A stretch of 58,422 bases of DNA from positions 1 through 58,422 of the forward strand of contig JACKPH010000008.1 of the NCBI GenBank assembly GCA_024233675.1, read 5' to 3'. The stretch comes from Thermotogae bacterium. GTDB lineage: Bacteria > Thermotogota > Thermotogae > Petrotogales > Petrotogaceae. Each line of letters starts with the position of its first letter. Position 1 is the stretch's first letter. A program made the position numbers and the translations under genes. Under the pieces are notes generated by a model that did not search any database, was not told the DNA's origin, and saw only the letters and a program-made list of their open reading frames with translations. Below are positions 42,789-54,238 of this stretch, piece by piece.

Positions 42789-43982
42789 ATGAAAGTTTTA
42801 GTTATAAACTCAGGAAGCTCTTCGATAAAATATCAGCTTCTCAATATGGAAGATGAATCTGTTTTATCAAAAGGTCTTGTTGAAAGAATAGGTATTGAAG
42901 GCTCAAGAGTTGTTCACAAAGTTGAAGATAAAAAATCAGTTATAGAAAAAGATATACCGAACCACGAAGTAGGATTAAAAATAGTTCTTGAACTTTTAAC
43001 TTCAGAGGAACACGGAGTTCTTAAAAGCCTTGAAGAAATAGATGCGGTAGGACACAGAGTTGTTCACGGCGGAGAAAAATTTAAAGAATCAGTTTTAATA
43101 ACAAAAGATGTTCTTGAAAATATAGAATTAATGTCTTTCTTAGCACCTCTTCACAATCCTGCAAATATAACAGGTATAAAAGCAGCAATGGAATTACTTC
43201 CTAATGCAAGTCAGGTAGCTGTTTTTGATACATCATTTCATCAGACAATGCCTGAAAAAGCTTATCTTTATGCAATACCTTATGAATATTATGAAAAATA
43301 TAAAGTAAGAAGATACGGTTTTCACGGTACAAGTCACAGATATGTTTCAAAAAAAGCAGCTGAATTTTTAGGACTTGATTATGAAAACACAAAAATAATT
43401 TCATGTCATATAGGAAACGGTGCTTCTGTAGCCGCAGTAAAAAACGGAAAATCAATAGATACTTCAATGGGCTTTACTCCGCTTGAAGGTCTTGCAATGG
43501 GTACAAGATCAGGGGATCTTGATCCTGCAATAATAGAATTTATTGCAAAAGAAGAAGAAATATCGGTTAAGGAAGTTCTTAATATATTAAACAAAAAATC
43601 AGGTATGCTCGGAGTTACAAAAATTTATTCCGATATGAGAGATGTTGAGGACAATGCAATTGCAAACGATAAAGTATGCAGACTTGCTTTTGATATTTAT
43701 GAATATAAAATTGCAAAATACATAGGTTCTTATGCAGCTGCAATGAACGGAGTAGATGTTATAATATTTACAGCAGGTGTAGGAGAAAATTCTCCTATAA
43801 TGAGAGAAGAAATATCAGAAGAATATCTCGGTTTTCTCGGTGTGAAAATAGATAAAGAAAAAAATGATTTCAAAGGTAAATTAAGAGAAATTTCAACTCC
43901 GGATTCAAAAGTAAAAGTTATAGTTGTTCCTACAGATGAAGAATTAATGATAGCAAGAGATACACAGTATCTTGTAAAATAA
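42789..43982 (+). CDS. ackA: Acetate kinase
   Basis: A 397-residue enzyme that makes ATP and acetate from acetyl phosphate, the energy-conserving end step of fermentation to acetate. Full-length, with VINSGSSSIKYQL, GHRVVHGGEKF (substrate Arg), FDTSFHQTMPEKAYLYAIPYEYYEKYKVRRYGFHGTSH (catalytic His and Arg), HIGNGASVAAVKNGKSIDTSMGFTPLEG, MGTRSGDLDPAI and FTAGVGENSP. AGGAGG precedes the ATG; single-gene unit with its own promoter and terminator. Phosphotransacetylase is not in the window. Confidence 0.96.
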   Translation: MKVLVINSGSSSIKYQLLNMEDESVLSKGLVERIGIEGSRVVHKVEDKKSVIEKDIPNHEVGLKIVLELLTSEEHGVLKSLEEIDAVGHRVVHGGEKFKESVLITKDVLENIELMSFLAPLHNPANITGIKAAMELLPNASQVAVFDTSFHQTMPEKAYLYAIPYEYYEKYKVRRYGFHGTSHRYVSKKAAEFLGLDYENTKIISCHIGNGASVAAVKNGKSIDTSMGFTPLEGLAMGTRSGDLDPAIIEFIAKEEEISVKEVLNILNKKSGMLGVTKIYSDMRDVEDNAIANDKVCRLAFDIYEYKIAKYIGSYAAAMNGVDVIIFTAGVGENSPIMREEISEEYLGFLGVKIDKEKNDFKGKLREISTPDSKVKVIVVPTDEELMIARDTQYLVK

Positions 43983-43983
43983 T

Positions 43984-44010
43984 AAAACAGGCTTAAAGCC
44001 TGTTTTATTT
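43984..44010. terminator. Bidirectional terminator between ackA and the giant lipoprotein operon
   Basis: AAAACAGGCTT / AAGCCTGTTTT stem with T runs on both sides, between convergent stops at 43982 and 44005. Confidence 0.87.
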
Positions 44011-47000
44011 TATAAGATCATAACTTTTTGAAGCTGAATTCCCTGCTTTATCCGTTAATGTTACCGTAAGCGATCTCGTAACTGTGTCACTAAGCGAAAC
44101 ATTATTTATTATTATCTCTTTTGCATTTACATTATGAGTATAAGCCATATTACCGCCGTTAAAGTTAACAGCTATATTTGTACCGTCAAGATAATTTTCT
44201 GTATAATCTATAATAACAGTAACTGTATCAGTACCGAGAGTATTCAGAGCACCTGAATTCAAAACTGTTCCTCCCGAAGTTCTTGCCTCAAAATCAGGAT
44301 TTGTTTTATCATAAACCACAGAAACAGTTTTATTGGAATTAAGCCCTACAGCATCTACTGCATTAAAATTTATATCATACTGTTTTTCCGCAGTAATCCC
44401 CAAATCGCCGAGCGAACGTGACCCCGCAAGTTTCTGGGCACCCGTTACATTTGTTTCGCTTCCGCCTGCCTTAAAATAAACTCTTCCCGAATCAGCACTG
44501 TCAACAGAGAAATCAGAAACTTCCCATGTAAGGCACTGAACTGTATTATCATTTACATAATAAATATCATCGAAATTGTTTATACCGAAAGTTCCGAAAC
44601 TTATTACAGGCTTTTTTGTATCAATTTTTATTTTCTGATAAAGCTCAAGATCGTCGGAATTTCCTGCAATATCCTCAGCAGTAACTTTAAGTGTATAATA
44701 ACCGTCTACATTATCCGGAAGTGAAGAAAGAACATATCTCCAGTCCTCTGCTCCGGGAACATTAGTAAGTTTACTCATATCCGCATTGGTTATAATATTT
44801 CTTTCTATATTTGAAAGGCTCTTAATAACAACCTTATCTGCTGCAACATTATCTTTTACATTTAAATCTATATTAATCGGAAGTATACTATTCGAAAGAA
44901 TAGCCGGTATATTATTAATACTTACTGACGAAGGAGCTGTTATATCCCTGTAAACCCTAACAGTTTTATCAAAATAATTTGAATTTATATCCATACCCAT
45001 AATTCTGAGTGTAAAACTGTCACCGTCATTAAAAGATGTACTGTCATTAAGTTTTCCGAGTATATTCTGAACGTTAAAAACTTTATTTTTTTCATATCCG
45101 CCAAGTGTTTCAGCAAAAATATTACCGGATTTTTCAAAAATAAACTTATAAAGACCTGTATCGTCATCAAAAGTCATTGTTTCATTTCTGAATCTTTCAT
45201 CGGAATTAAAAGCAAAAATATTTCTGTTTCTGTCACCGGTATCAGTTGTAAGATTTTCAACTGTCGGTTTATTACTTTCAACCGTAAACTCAGAAGTTTT
45301 TGAAAGTTCCTTTCCCGTAAGATCGGAAAGAACATATTTCAGCTCATAAATACCTGTTTTAAGTCCGCTTATATAACCGTAACTCTTTTTATCCTGAGGC
45401 ATTATACTGCCGTTAACTCTTGTTTTTACTGTACTGCCTTTAAGATTATACTCAAAATAAGAATCCTTAACATCCTCAGTAAGATTTCCTATATTTGTTG
45501 TATTTATATCTATACTGAAAGCGGCATTTCCGACTCCCTGGACATAACTTCTGTCTATAACCCCGAGAGATCTTTCCGTATCAATATCAAGAATAACATT
45601 TTTGGAAATTTCTTCTGTTTTACTGTTTAATTTTGTATTAAAAGAAATTTTTAACTCATAATTACCGTCAGTAATATCATTATTCTGAATCACAGACTCA
45701 ACTGAATACTTGTTAGAACCTTTGTAAGTTACGCTGTTTGTAAGATTCACCGTACTTTTTCCTATAAGTTCGGCTTTTACGGAATCTTTATCTATAAGTT
45801 CATTAAGATTTACCGAATCCGGAACCTTTATTTCAAGCTCGGTAATAAAATACTTTGAATTAATAACATTATCATCAAGCGGCATAAGTTTTATACTCTT
45901 TGCCTTTACGCTTTCCGTAAGATATATGTATATATATTCTTCATTTTTATTAAAACTGTTTATATGATCTTTTACCACCTGACTTGATGACTGAAGTCCT
46001 AAAATATAAGACTTATCATAAAGTGTGAAATTAACTCTGTAATAACCTATTCCCAGGTCAAATTCAAAGTTTGATATATCAAGTCCGAGCTGCCCGAAAG
46101 CGGTTTTTATATTATTCATATTTATTTCTTTAAGATAACTTACTGTTTTTCTTATACCGCCGTAAAGAGATTTATCTATATCAGTATAAATACCTGCATT
46201 TTCACTGTAAAGATTAAAATCAATACCGCCTACAGCATCATTATCATCAATGGAAACACTATTAAAAATAAGATTATGATTACCTATTATAAAATATTTC
46301 CTTGAAGGCTGATCTTTTGTTATTTCAACATCAGATATATCAAAAGAATACCCGTTAATATCCGGTTTAACACAGTCAAGAGTAATAACATCCATATTCT
46401 TTATAAACCTTGTGTCTTCTGATATGTCCTTATAAACACTTAACACAAAGGAATTATCTCCTATTTTTACTTCCTGATTTCCTATTTCAACCGTGTAATA
46501 ATACCTTTTTTTACCTTCATACGGCGAATAATTAAGAGAATCTATAGTTGCCGGTGAAGAAATTTCATAAAGTTTATTATTAAAATTAACCGTTATTTTA
46601 CTCGGCTGGCTAAAATCTATAATTTTAAATTCAAAATAAAGACCTGTTTCATTAATGCCGTTTTCATAAGCAACCGGCAGATAATATCTGTCATTTCCTA
46701 TATCCTGTTTTTCATAAACACCGTTAACAAAATCATCGGCAACTGTAGGATATTTCGTTTTTATATCTTCGGAGGTAATTTTTATGTTTTCTATTATAGG
46801 ATCTGTATTATCCCTTATTCTCAGAAGTTTTGTAACTTCTACCGATGTTCTTCCCGGGTAATAAACAGCAAAAGTAAGAAGATAATCTCCCGGTTTACTG
46901 AAAACATAACCGGTTTTGGCAACATCATCAGGATACTGCATACCGAGATTGAGATAAATATCATATCTGCTGAATCTGTTTGCTGAATTCACAAGATAAT

Positions 47001-49326
47001 TCGAATAAATTCTTGTTTTATCAGCATTTTCACCAACAAATATACTTACTGAAGCCCCTCCGGAAACATCTAATTTAAAATTAACCTCTTTTTCCGATAT
47101 GGTCTTTATTACTGTATCCTCATAAGGACTTACTATATTTATATAAAGATTATCAATATCAAGAATTGCCGATTCCGAATAAGTAGTTATTCCCAGTATA
47201 TTTTTTACCGTTATTCTCAGAACATACTGAGAAGATTTATAAGGTGTCCATTCCCTGTTTTTATTAACTGATTTTACATTTTCATCTGTTTTTTCGGAAA
47301 TAATAGGATTACCGTCCATAAGAACCCTGCTTCCGTCGGAAGCAACTTCGTATATATTAACATAATAATCACTAAGGCCGAAATCATCTTCGAGAGTATA
47401 AACAATGTTTACCGTATCTCCCGGTGTCACATTAATATTATTCGTAATAAAATCTATTTTTGACTTTGAACCGAAAGCTGCTTCTATACTTGCCAAAACA
47501 TTTATATAATAAACATCGTTTAAAATAAACTCTTTTCCGAAAGTATCAACTATTTTAACTCTTATACTGTAAGTAAAAGCATCGTCAAGAATAACATCAG
47601 ATCTTATACTCTGCCATTCCTGAGGTCTTGTCTTATTATAATTTTCAGTATTGAGTTCATCAGAAACAGTTCCGTTATCAAGAATATAATATATAGCGGC
47701 TATATTGTTGTATTTTGAATAAATATCCGAAACTATTTTTATTTTTGTTCCGTCTGCCGCAGTAAACTGTTTATTGCCGTTAACTGTTTTATAACCTATT
47801 TTCTGAACTATACTGTTACTCTGATAGGAAAAAGAAACTTCGAGTTTCATATTATTAAAGCTGTAACTTTCATCACTGTAAACAAAATCTTTGGGATAAT
47901 AATAAACTGTTTCCCTGCCGTTTACATTTGTAACTCTTAATCTGAGCTTATAAACACCCTTATCCGGTATAGTCCAGCTAAAATTACCTGAAAACTGTTT
48001 TATACCGCTTGTTTCTGTAGCTGCCGGTTCATAAAGAACCTTTGATATTCCGTCTTTCACAGATTCAAGTACAATATTTTTTATACCGAATTTATCTTCG
48101 GCTTTAAAAACTGTGTTTATAACATCATTATCTTCTATAAAAACATTATTATCTTTTATATAATTTTTAAGCGGATAATCATTACCGTCAGATTTAGTAA
48201 TATTATCTATATCTATACCGGCAGAAGGTACATTGTTTTTTATAACCGATATACTGAATTTTTTCTGAACAGGTGCTGATCCTGTATTTGTATTGTAAGC
48301 ACTTACAGTAAAATTAAACGTTTTTTCCGATGAAATTTTACCTAATTCATTATATTCAAAACTATACTGAGGCTTTGAAGGATTTACAGAAACTGTTTTC
48401 TGCGATCCGCCTTCCTGACTTATAACTATTTTTGAAATATTAGAAACAGCATCTGATGCAGTAACTGTAAACTTAATATCTGTTGTAAGTCCGGTAACCT
48501 CATCTATAACATAATAAGGTGTGTAATCGATATTTATTTCGGGAACAGAATTTTTATCCGGCGAATCAATTCTTACTGAAAAATTATCCTGAAGTGTCGG
48601 ATTTTCTGCAATATCTTCAGCTGTAAATGCAAAATTATTATCTCCGAGACTGAGCTGAGTGAAAAAAACAACATATCCTTCCTGCTGCCATGTATTGGAA
48701 TTAGTTACAACATAATAATTTTCATAGTTTTCGGAATCCTGAGTTAATTTTTTTGAAATCAGAAAAGATTTTTCCGAACCGGATATCTTAAAAACCTTTA
48801 CTCCGCTTCCTTCTTCAAGAAAATAAAATTTTATTTTATACAAACCGTCTTCGGTAACTTTTGTAATTTCAACACCTTTTTCCAGAACTCTTCTGACAGG
48901 AACAGAATCATATATATTAAAACTGTTATTTATACCTACTTCACGTCTTACAGTGTTACCGGAATAATCTTCGGCTTCAGCATAAATTTTATATGTTCTT
49001 CTGTTAGGGTCATAAGGTAAATTAATTTTATACCCTTTAACGCTGTATTTAGCCTTATCAATATTATCTTCGGCTATAAAGAAAGGCGTTTTAAGATCTG
49101 TACTTCTGAAAAAACTTATTTTTTTAACGGCATTGTTATCAGAAACAGAAAAATCTATAAGTATTTCCTTTCCTGCCTGAAAAATATTAATGCCCTTATC
49201 TATATTTACAATAACAGGATCAGAAGTAAAAACAGGAGGGGTATTATCCTTTAACATACACCCGGTGAAGACAAATGCTATAACAGCTATAACGACAAAA
49301 TAAAATATTTTTTTCATTCTCTTCAC
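44005..49326 (-). CDS. Giant lipoprotein of tandem beta-sandwich (Ig-like) domains
   Basis: A 1773-residue exported lipoprotein; signal peptide ends VFTGC (Cys23). The mature protein starts with KDNTPPVF and runs through roughly 14-16 beta-sandwich modules of ~100 residues, many with the boundary phrase 'D-x-T-x-P' (RDNTDP, RDITAPSS) and the strand 'YxLKVTAEDIAGN' typical of Ig-like/cadherin-like bacterial repeats. No enzyme domain or sorting signal is seen. It is the last of three related genes (4 nt after 49331-54238). Its length would give a fibre of several tens of nanometres. Adhesion, sheath or matrix roles are all possible; function unknown. Confidence 0.72.
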   Translation of the reverse strand: MKRMKKIFYFVVIAVIAFVFTGCMLKDNTPPVFTSDPVIVNIDKGINIFQAGKEILIDFSVSDNNAVKKISFFRSTDLKTPFFIAEDNIDKAKYSVKGYKINLPYDPNRRTYKIYAEAEDYSGNTVRREVGINNSFNIYDSVPVRRVLEKGVEITKVTEDGLYKIKFYFLEEGSGVKVFKISGSEKSFLISKKLTQDSENYENYYVVTNSNTWQQEGYVVFFTQLSLGDNNFAFTAEDIAENPTLQDNFSVRIDSPDKNSVPEINIDYTPYYVIDEVTGLTTDIKFTVTASDAVSNISKIVISQEGGSQKTVSVNPSKPQYSFEYNELGKISSEKTFNFTVSAYNTNTGSAPVQKKFSISVIKNNVPSAGIDIDNITKSDGNDYPLKNYIKDNNVFIEDNDVINTVFKAEDKFGIKNIVLESVKDGISKVLYEPAATETSGIKQFSGNFSWTIPDKGVYKLRLRVTNVNGRETVYYYPKDFVYSDESYSFNNMKLEVSFSYQSNSIVQKIGYKTVNGNKQFTAADGTKIKIVSDIYSKYNNIAAIYYILDNGTVSDELNTENYNKTRPQEWQSIRSDVILDDAFTYSIRVKIVDTFGKEFILNDVYYINVLASIEAAFGSKSKIDFITNNINVTPGDTVNIVYTLEDDFGLSDYYVNIYEVASDGSRVLMDGNPIISEKTDENVKSVNKNREWTPYKSSQYVLRITVKNILGITTYSESAILDIDNLYINIVSPYEDTVIKTISEKEVNFKLDVSGGASVSIFVGENADKTRIYSNYLVNSANRFSRYDIYLNLGMQYPDDVAKTGYVFSKPGDYLLTFAVYYPGRTSVEVTKLLRIRDNTDPIIENIKITSEDIKTKYPTVADDFVNGVYEKQDIGNDRYYLPVAYENGINETGLYFEFKIIDFSQPSKITVNFNNKLYEISSPATIDSLNYSPYEGKKRYYYTVEIGNQEVKIGDNSFVLSVYKDISEDTRFIKNMDVITLDCVKPDINGYSFDISDVEITKDQPSRKYFIIGNHNLIFNSVSIDDNDAVGGIDFNLYSENAGIYTDIDKSLYGGIRKTVSYLKEINMNNIKTAFGQLGLDISNFEFDLGIGYYRVNFTLYDKSYILGLQSSSQVVKDHINSFNKNEEYIYIYLTESVKAKSIKLMPLDDNVINSKYFITELEIKVPDSVNLNELIDKDSVKAELIGKSTVNLTNSVTYKGSNKYSVESVIQNNDITDGNYELKISFNTKLNSKTEEISKNVILDIDTERSLGVIDRSYVQGVGNAAFSIDINTTNIGNLTEDVKDSYFEYNLKGSTVKTRVNGSIMPQDKKSYGYISGLKTGIYELKYVLSDLTGKELSKTSEFTVESNKPTVENLTTDTGDRNRNIFAFNSDERFRNETMTFDDDTGLYKFIFEKSGNIFAETLGGYEKNKVFNVQNILGKLNDSTSFNDGDSFTLRIMGMDINSNYFDKTVRVYRDITAPSSVSINNIPAILSNSILPINIDLNVKDNVAADKVVIKSLSNIERNIITNADMSKLTNVPGAEDWRYVLSSLPDNVDGYYTLKVTAEDIAGNSDDLELYQKIKIDTKKPVISFGTFGINNFDDIYYVNDNTVQCLTWEVSDFSVDSADSGRVYFKAGGSETNVTGAQKLAGSRSLGDLGITAEKQYDINFNAVDAVGLNSNKTVSVVYDKTNPDFEARTSGGTVLNSGALNTLGTDTVTVIIDYTENYLDGTNIAVNFNGGNMAYTHNVNAKEIIINNVSLSDTVTRSLTVTLTDKAGNSASKSYDLIK

Positions 49327-49330
49327 CCCC

Positions 49331-52300
49331 TCAGTCTATTATTTTAAGAATCAATTTACTGCTGCTTGTAATATTTCCCGTGCTGTCTTTTGCCACACTG
49401 TATATTTCATATTCATTGTCCTTAAGAAGTTTATATGTTCCGAGACTGTAAGTTCCCGATTTTTTAGAACTTGTTATATTTATATACTGATTATTAATAA
49501 TAACGGAAACTTCACCTTTTGAATCATCTATATCGGAATCGGTTATATTCCAGTTAATATTAACATTATTTCTCTGGTCATAATTAACCGTATAAACTCC
49601 CGGACTTATTTCAGTTGCGTTTGAAAGTGAAAAAGAATTGTAAACAGGTTTTTTGGTATCTATATTTAAAGGCTTAACAAAACTGTATTTTCTTCCTGAA
49701 ATATCAAAAACATCTATATTAATATTTTTTGATTCCTCAATTCCTGTTTTTATTTCCGGAAGAACTATTTCAAAAGAATTGACAGTGCCTTTATTTCTCA
49801 TAAAATAAATATAATCGTTCTGAAAAATGTCGGTAGACTTAACTGAAACAGCTCTTACCTTTATATTACCGGGAATATTTACATTAAATGTTTTCAGTCC
49901 GGAATTTTTATTTGAAAAAATATCAGTATTAGTATCTATGCTTAAAATATCGGCAGTATATTTGTACAGATAAACATCCTTAACAGCAGGTGTTTCGGAA
50001 AGATTATCCATCATATTTATAACAAGATGTCCGGAAACATTTTCCGCTACGGCAGGATAATCAGCTAAAATATCATAAGGAACCTCCTCATCAGAAGCTT
50101 CAAACCCTGATACTTTCTTTATTCCGGAAGGAGTTTCAAGCATTATATCCTTAAATCCGTTATCATTGTAGAAATAAATACTGTCGGCCGGATTAAGCGC
50201 TATAATTCCTCTGAATATACCGAAATTATTTAAATTATAAACACTGCTTCCGGAAGACTTAATGGTAATATTTTCGTATTCATTGTTTATAAAGTAATTA
50301 CCGTTCTGATCTATAAGAACAACCCTTACATCATAACTTCCGGGATAAAAATCTACTGTATTCATACTTATTTTCATATTCTTAGATAAAAGTGTTTCTG
50401 TATTAAGACTTGCTTTCTGAACTATTCCTTTATCACGGAATTCAAAATAAGCATCTTTTATATCATAGGCCTGTGAAGCATTTATTTCAACATAAATACT
50501 GTTTTGTGATGAATCATAAACAGGCTTAGGCACAGGATAATTCTGAATAATATCTATAACTGTGTCACGGGAAACAGTAAAACTCTTACCGTTTGTATTT
50601 GAAAGATTTACAATAATCTTTGCATCTCCGTCTTTTACAGAATCTCCCATACTTACGGCAAGTACAAGATTCTTATCAGGATCGTTTTTATTAGGATCGG
50701 CAGGCTCTCCTATAATGCTCAGATCATAAGTTACACCGTTCTGAACAATCTGTGCTCCGATAGAACTTCTGTCAAGATAATCCTTATTCTGTACTATAAG
50801 ATTAAGGTAAAAAGTTCTTGCAGGTATAACACCTTTACCAAGGTTATTAAGACTGTCGTAATCAAAAACTATATTGGTAATAATATCAAGAACTTCTGTA
50901 ATATTTACAGGAATAATAATCTTAGCCGAAGTATAATCCTTAAGAATGTTCATATAATCCGGAAGACCGCTTTCCTCAACTATTCTGTAATTTCTGTTTT
51001 TAAGATTAATAACAAGCTCAAATCTTCCCTGTTCTGACGGTGTTTTAAAATCCACACTGTTAATATTAAAATCAGAAGGATTTGTCGAACTCTGAGATTC
51101 AATTTTAATATTTTTTGTTGCTATCATAGTTTTAACCTTAGTTACAACATTATTCCAGTAAAATTCTATACCGGAAAGTTTATAAAGATCTGTAAAAAGA
51201 ATATTACTAAAACTCATATTGTAAACCGTATTTTTTATATAATCGTTCAGCTGTGCCGAATAATCTGTTTCATCATATCTGAAAGTTCTACCGTCTCTCT
51301 GAACACTCAGATCAAAATTTGTTATCTGTGGTTTATTTGTACCTATAGCAACCATATTAAAACTAAAATTGGTATCATTATAAAAATATCTGTTGTCATT
51401 TGCAGGATCCCCTGCTTTGGCTATCATCTGAATAATTACTGTATTACTTTCGGGATTTATATCCTGATTGCTTACAGTTGCATTATAATTATAAACACGT
51501 TTACCGTTATCCGTATTTACACTCTGACTTAAATAATTCATTGTATATTTTTTACCGTTTACGGTAAAAATAACTTCTGTAAGTTTACTGTATCCTTCTA
51601 TACTGAAATTAAAAACCGGACTTGTATTTACTGTTCCGTCAAATTTTACGGGAATATAGTAAATCCTTCCCGTACTGTCATAATAACCGCCGTCAACTTC
51701 GTTATTTATATCAGTATCACTTCTTATAACAAATCCGTCTTCTGCAAAATCAAATTCTGTTATATCATCAATAGTAATATTTATATTATCATAGGTTTCA
51801 AAACCTTTATAAACTCTTTTTACCCTAAACATATAATTACCCATATTCGGAAATACAGAATAATCAGTTGTATCAACATAATCGTAAATAACACCTTCAG
51901 GTGAAATATCATCAGTAGAAAGCTCTTTTTCAAATGTTTTTTCATCTTCATCAAAAAATCCGTCATTATCAGAATCGAAATATATATAAAGGAAATTCTG
52001 TGAATTATCTATTGTTTTTACTTCAAGATCTATTCTTCCGCCGTAATTGTAAATATTCTTATCCGGTGGATTAACAAGCTGTATAGTAATATTTCTTACA
52101 TCAACCTCAACATCTTTTATTGCAATATAATTTTCAGTATTCTGTGCAAAAAATCTTATAACATAAGCACCGTCGGTATAAGGACTCCAAGTGTTCAGAG
52201 AAAGCTGACTGTAAGAAACATTAAGCGGATTTTCATCCCCGCCTTCCGAAATAAGTGTAGTCGGATCAACTATTCCCAAATCATTCTTAACAGGGGAAAC

Positions 52301-54238
52301 CGAACCGTCATCATTTTTCTTAAGAACCTTAATATATGTTTTCTTCAGGAAACCATCATCACTAAAACTCCCTGAAAAAGGACCTATAGGCTCTCCCGGA
52401 AGTATTATTTTATTAAACTGATCAGTTGTTATTTTAGGAATATAAATAAGGCTGGCATCATCAAAAATTCTCATCTCATAGCCTTTTTCCTCTCTTATAT
52501 TACCATTGGCATCAACAACTTTAATATCAAAATACATATTGGTTTTATCAGGTACAACAAAAGAATTATCAGTCTGAAAGTCAAAACCGGTTTCTGATTT
52601 AACAGTTGAAAGATTCTGCATAAAAACATTATTTTCATCTTTTAATGTTATTATAACGGAAGAAATTTCCGAAGGTTTTCTTTCCACTCTTATCTTAAAC
52701 TTTACTTCATTATTTTTTGCTACTTTAAACACATTACCTTCCGGAGAAATATTTCTTCCGGAATCAGTATTTAATATTCTTATACTGCTTATTGCAGGAA
52801 TAGTTTCATCCTTAATGGTAACAGTCTTTACAAGTGAACTGTCATTCTTATAAGAAATAACATTACCGTTTGAATCTTCGGCAACAAGACCTATTTTAAA
52901 ATTATTGGAATCAACAATAATAGAATCATTTATCTCCAGATATTCATTATAATCAGTTCCGTCGGGAGACTCAGAAAATACCGAATATTCATTATACTTA
53001 CCTTCACTTCCGTAAAACATTTTTACCGATTTAAGTTTTATATCATCAGTTATCTTAAAACGTACATAAACAGTATCGTATAGATAAACATCGGTTGCCG
53101 CGGCGGAAACATAATTTTCCCCGTCTTTCTTATAAACTCCGAAATATCCCAGAACAGGTGAATTATCTCTTTTTACCGTCACTTCTCTCGTATAATTATA
53201 AACATGTCCGGAAGTTGTTGAAATTACAATTTTATGTTTAACCGGAACATCAGAAACAACTGAAGGCGCTTTCTGAGGAACAGTAAGAATAACATTTTTA
53301 AGTATTCTGTTATCTCCGGGATAAACACTTCTTCCGTCAACCATTATATTGGTAATATAATTATCAGAAGATGCTTTAATTGTTATATTGTAATTAGAAT
53401 TAATAACAACATTTTTAACTGTATCTATTTCGACAAAAAGATTATCTTCAGGTGAAGCATAACCGGAAAGATTTATATTTCCTGGAAGATACTCGCCGGC
53501 AGGCATATTCCCTTCTTTATCCGAAACATAAATTCTCAGATCATAATTAAGCGGAGGTATATCACTTGCAAGCTCCATATAAGCTGTACCTGAAACTTCC
53601 CAGTAAGAATCATTCTGTACGTAGAAATTTCCGAAATCAGGATAATCGGATATATTAAGAGTTTTGGAATACATTTCTCTTCCGTTATAATAAAGTTTTG
53701 CCGTAACTTTCTGAAATCCGAACCCTATATCTTTAAGAGAAAATGTAAGAACATCTTTTGATGCTGATTTAAAATTCTTTATAAGCGCCGGCGAACCTGA
53801 TATAACAGGTGCAATGTTGTCTTTTGATATAAAATTAACAACACCTCCGTCATTTGCATAAGAAACAGGGAGAATATTTGTATTACCGTTTGTATCGGTA
53901 ACCTGAATATTAACGTTATACATCGAATTAGAAGGTACGAGATTAAACGAAACATAATCATTTATCTTTGTTCTTCCGGAACCGGAATAAAGAGTTTCAA
54001 AAGGCGTTGCAGAATTACTTGTGCTAAGTTCAACTTTTGATATACCTCTGTTATCCTCAATATTAAGTTTAAAAGTTACAACCTCTCCGAGTTTATTCGG
54101 AACTCCCTGAGTACCAGAAAGAACAATATACGGTTTCTCTATAAAAACCGGTGGTTGTGTATCATTAAACAATACACAACCATTAAATATTAACATTGAA
54201 ATTATTATAAGTAAAGAAAAACCTATTTTCCTTCTCAT
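49331..54238 (-). CDS. Giant lipoprotein, paralogue of the 1773-residue protein
   Basis: A 1635-residue lipoprotein with signal peptide ending IFNGC (Cys21). The mature start (NDTQPPVFIEKPYIV) and the following module (VTFKLNIEDNRGISKVELSTSN, YNVNIQVTDTNGNTN) are clearly related to the start of 44005-49326, and the later parts run in parallel, including a ~200-residue section near the middle with mixed helix (about 930-1130). One acidic segment (FDSDNDGFFDEDEKTF) looks like a calcium-binding loop of the dockerin/TSP3 kind. The ATG overlaps the upstream stop by one base (TAATG). Function unknown. Confidence 0.72.
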   Translation of the reverse strand: MRRKIGFSLLIIISMLIFNGCVLFNDTQPPVFIEKPYIVLSGTQGVPNKLGEVVTFKLNIEDNRGISKVELSTSNSATPFETLYSGSGRTKINDYVSFNLVPSNSMYNVNIQVTDTNGNTNILPVSYANDGGVVNFISKDNIAPVISGSPALIKNFKSASKDVLTFSLKDIGFGFQKVTAKLYYNGREMYSKTLNISDYPDFGNFYVQNDSYWEVSGTAYMELASDIPPLNYDLRIYVSDKEGNMPAGEYLPGNINLSGYASPEDNLFVEIDTVKNVVINSNYNITIKASSDNYITNIMVDGRSVYPGDNRILKNVILTVPQKAPSVVSDVPVKHKIVISTTSGHVYNYTREVTVKRDNSPVLGYFGVYKKDGENYVSAAATDVYLYDTVYVRFKITDDIKLKSVKMFYGSEGKYNEYSVFSESPDGTDYNEYLEINDSIIVDSNNFKIGLVAEDSNGNVISYKNDSSLVKTVTIKDETIPAISSIRILNTDSGRNISPEGNVFKVAKNNEVKFKIRVERKPSEISSVIITLKDENNVFMQNLSTVKSETGFDFQTDNSFVVPDKTNMYFDIKVVDANGNIREEKGYEMRIFDDASLIYIPKITTDQFNKIILPGEPIGPFSGSFSDDGFLKKTYIKVLKKNDDGSVSPVKNDLGIVDPTTLISEGGDENPLNVSYSQLSLNTWSPYTDGAYVIRFFAQNTENYIAIKDVEVDVRNITIQLVNPPDKNIYNYGGRIDLEVKTIDNSQNFLYIYFDSDNDGFFDEDEKTFEKELSTDDISPEGVIYDYVDTTDYSVFPNMGNYMFRVKRVYKGFETYDNINITIDDITEFDFAEDGFVIRSDTDINNEVDGGYYDSTGRIYYIPVKFDGTVNTSPVFNFSIEGYSKLTEVIFTVNGKKYTMNYLSQSVNTDNGKRVYNYNATVSNQDINPESNTVIIQMIAKAGDPANDNRYFYNDTNFSFNMVAIGTNKPQITNFDLSVQRDGRTFRYDETDYSAQLNDYIKNTVYNMSFSNILFTDLYKLSGIEFYWNNVVTKVKTMIATKNIKIESQSSTNPSDFNINSVDFKTPSEQGRFELVINLKNRNYRIVEESGLPDYMNILKDYTSAKIIIPVNITEVLDIITNIVFDYDSLNNLGKGVIPARTFYLNLIVQNKDYLDRSSIGAQIVQNGVTYDLSIIGEPADPNKNDPDKNLVLAVSMGDSVKDGDAKIIVNLSNTNGKSFTVSRDTVIDIIQNYPVPKPVYDSSQNSIYVEINASQAYDIKDAYFEFRDKGIVQKASLNTETLLSKNMKISMNTVDFYPGSYDVRVVLIDQNGNYFINNEYENITIKSSGSSVYNLNNFGIFRGIIALNPADSIYFYNDNGFKDIMLETPSGIKKVSGFEASDEEVPYDILADYPAVAENVSGHLVINMMDNLSETPAVKDVYLYKYTADILSIDTNTDIFSNKNSGLKTFNVNIPGNIKVRAVSVKSTDIFQNDYIYFMRNKGTVNSFEIVLPEIKTGIEESKNINIDVFDISGRKYSFVKPLNIDTKKPVYNSFSLSNATEISPGVYTVNYDQRNNVNINWNITDSDIDDSKGEVSVIINNQYINITSSKKSGTYSLGTYKLLKDNEYEIYSVAKDSTGNITSSSKLILKIID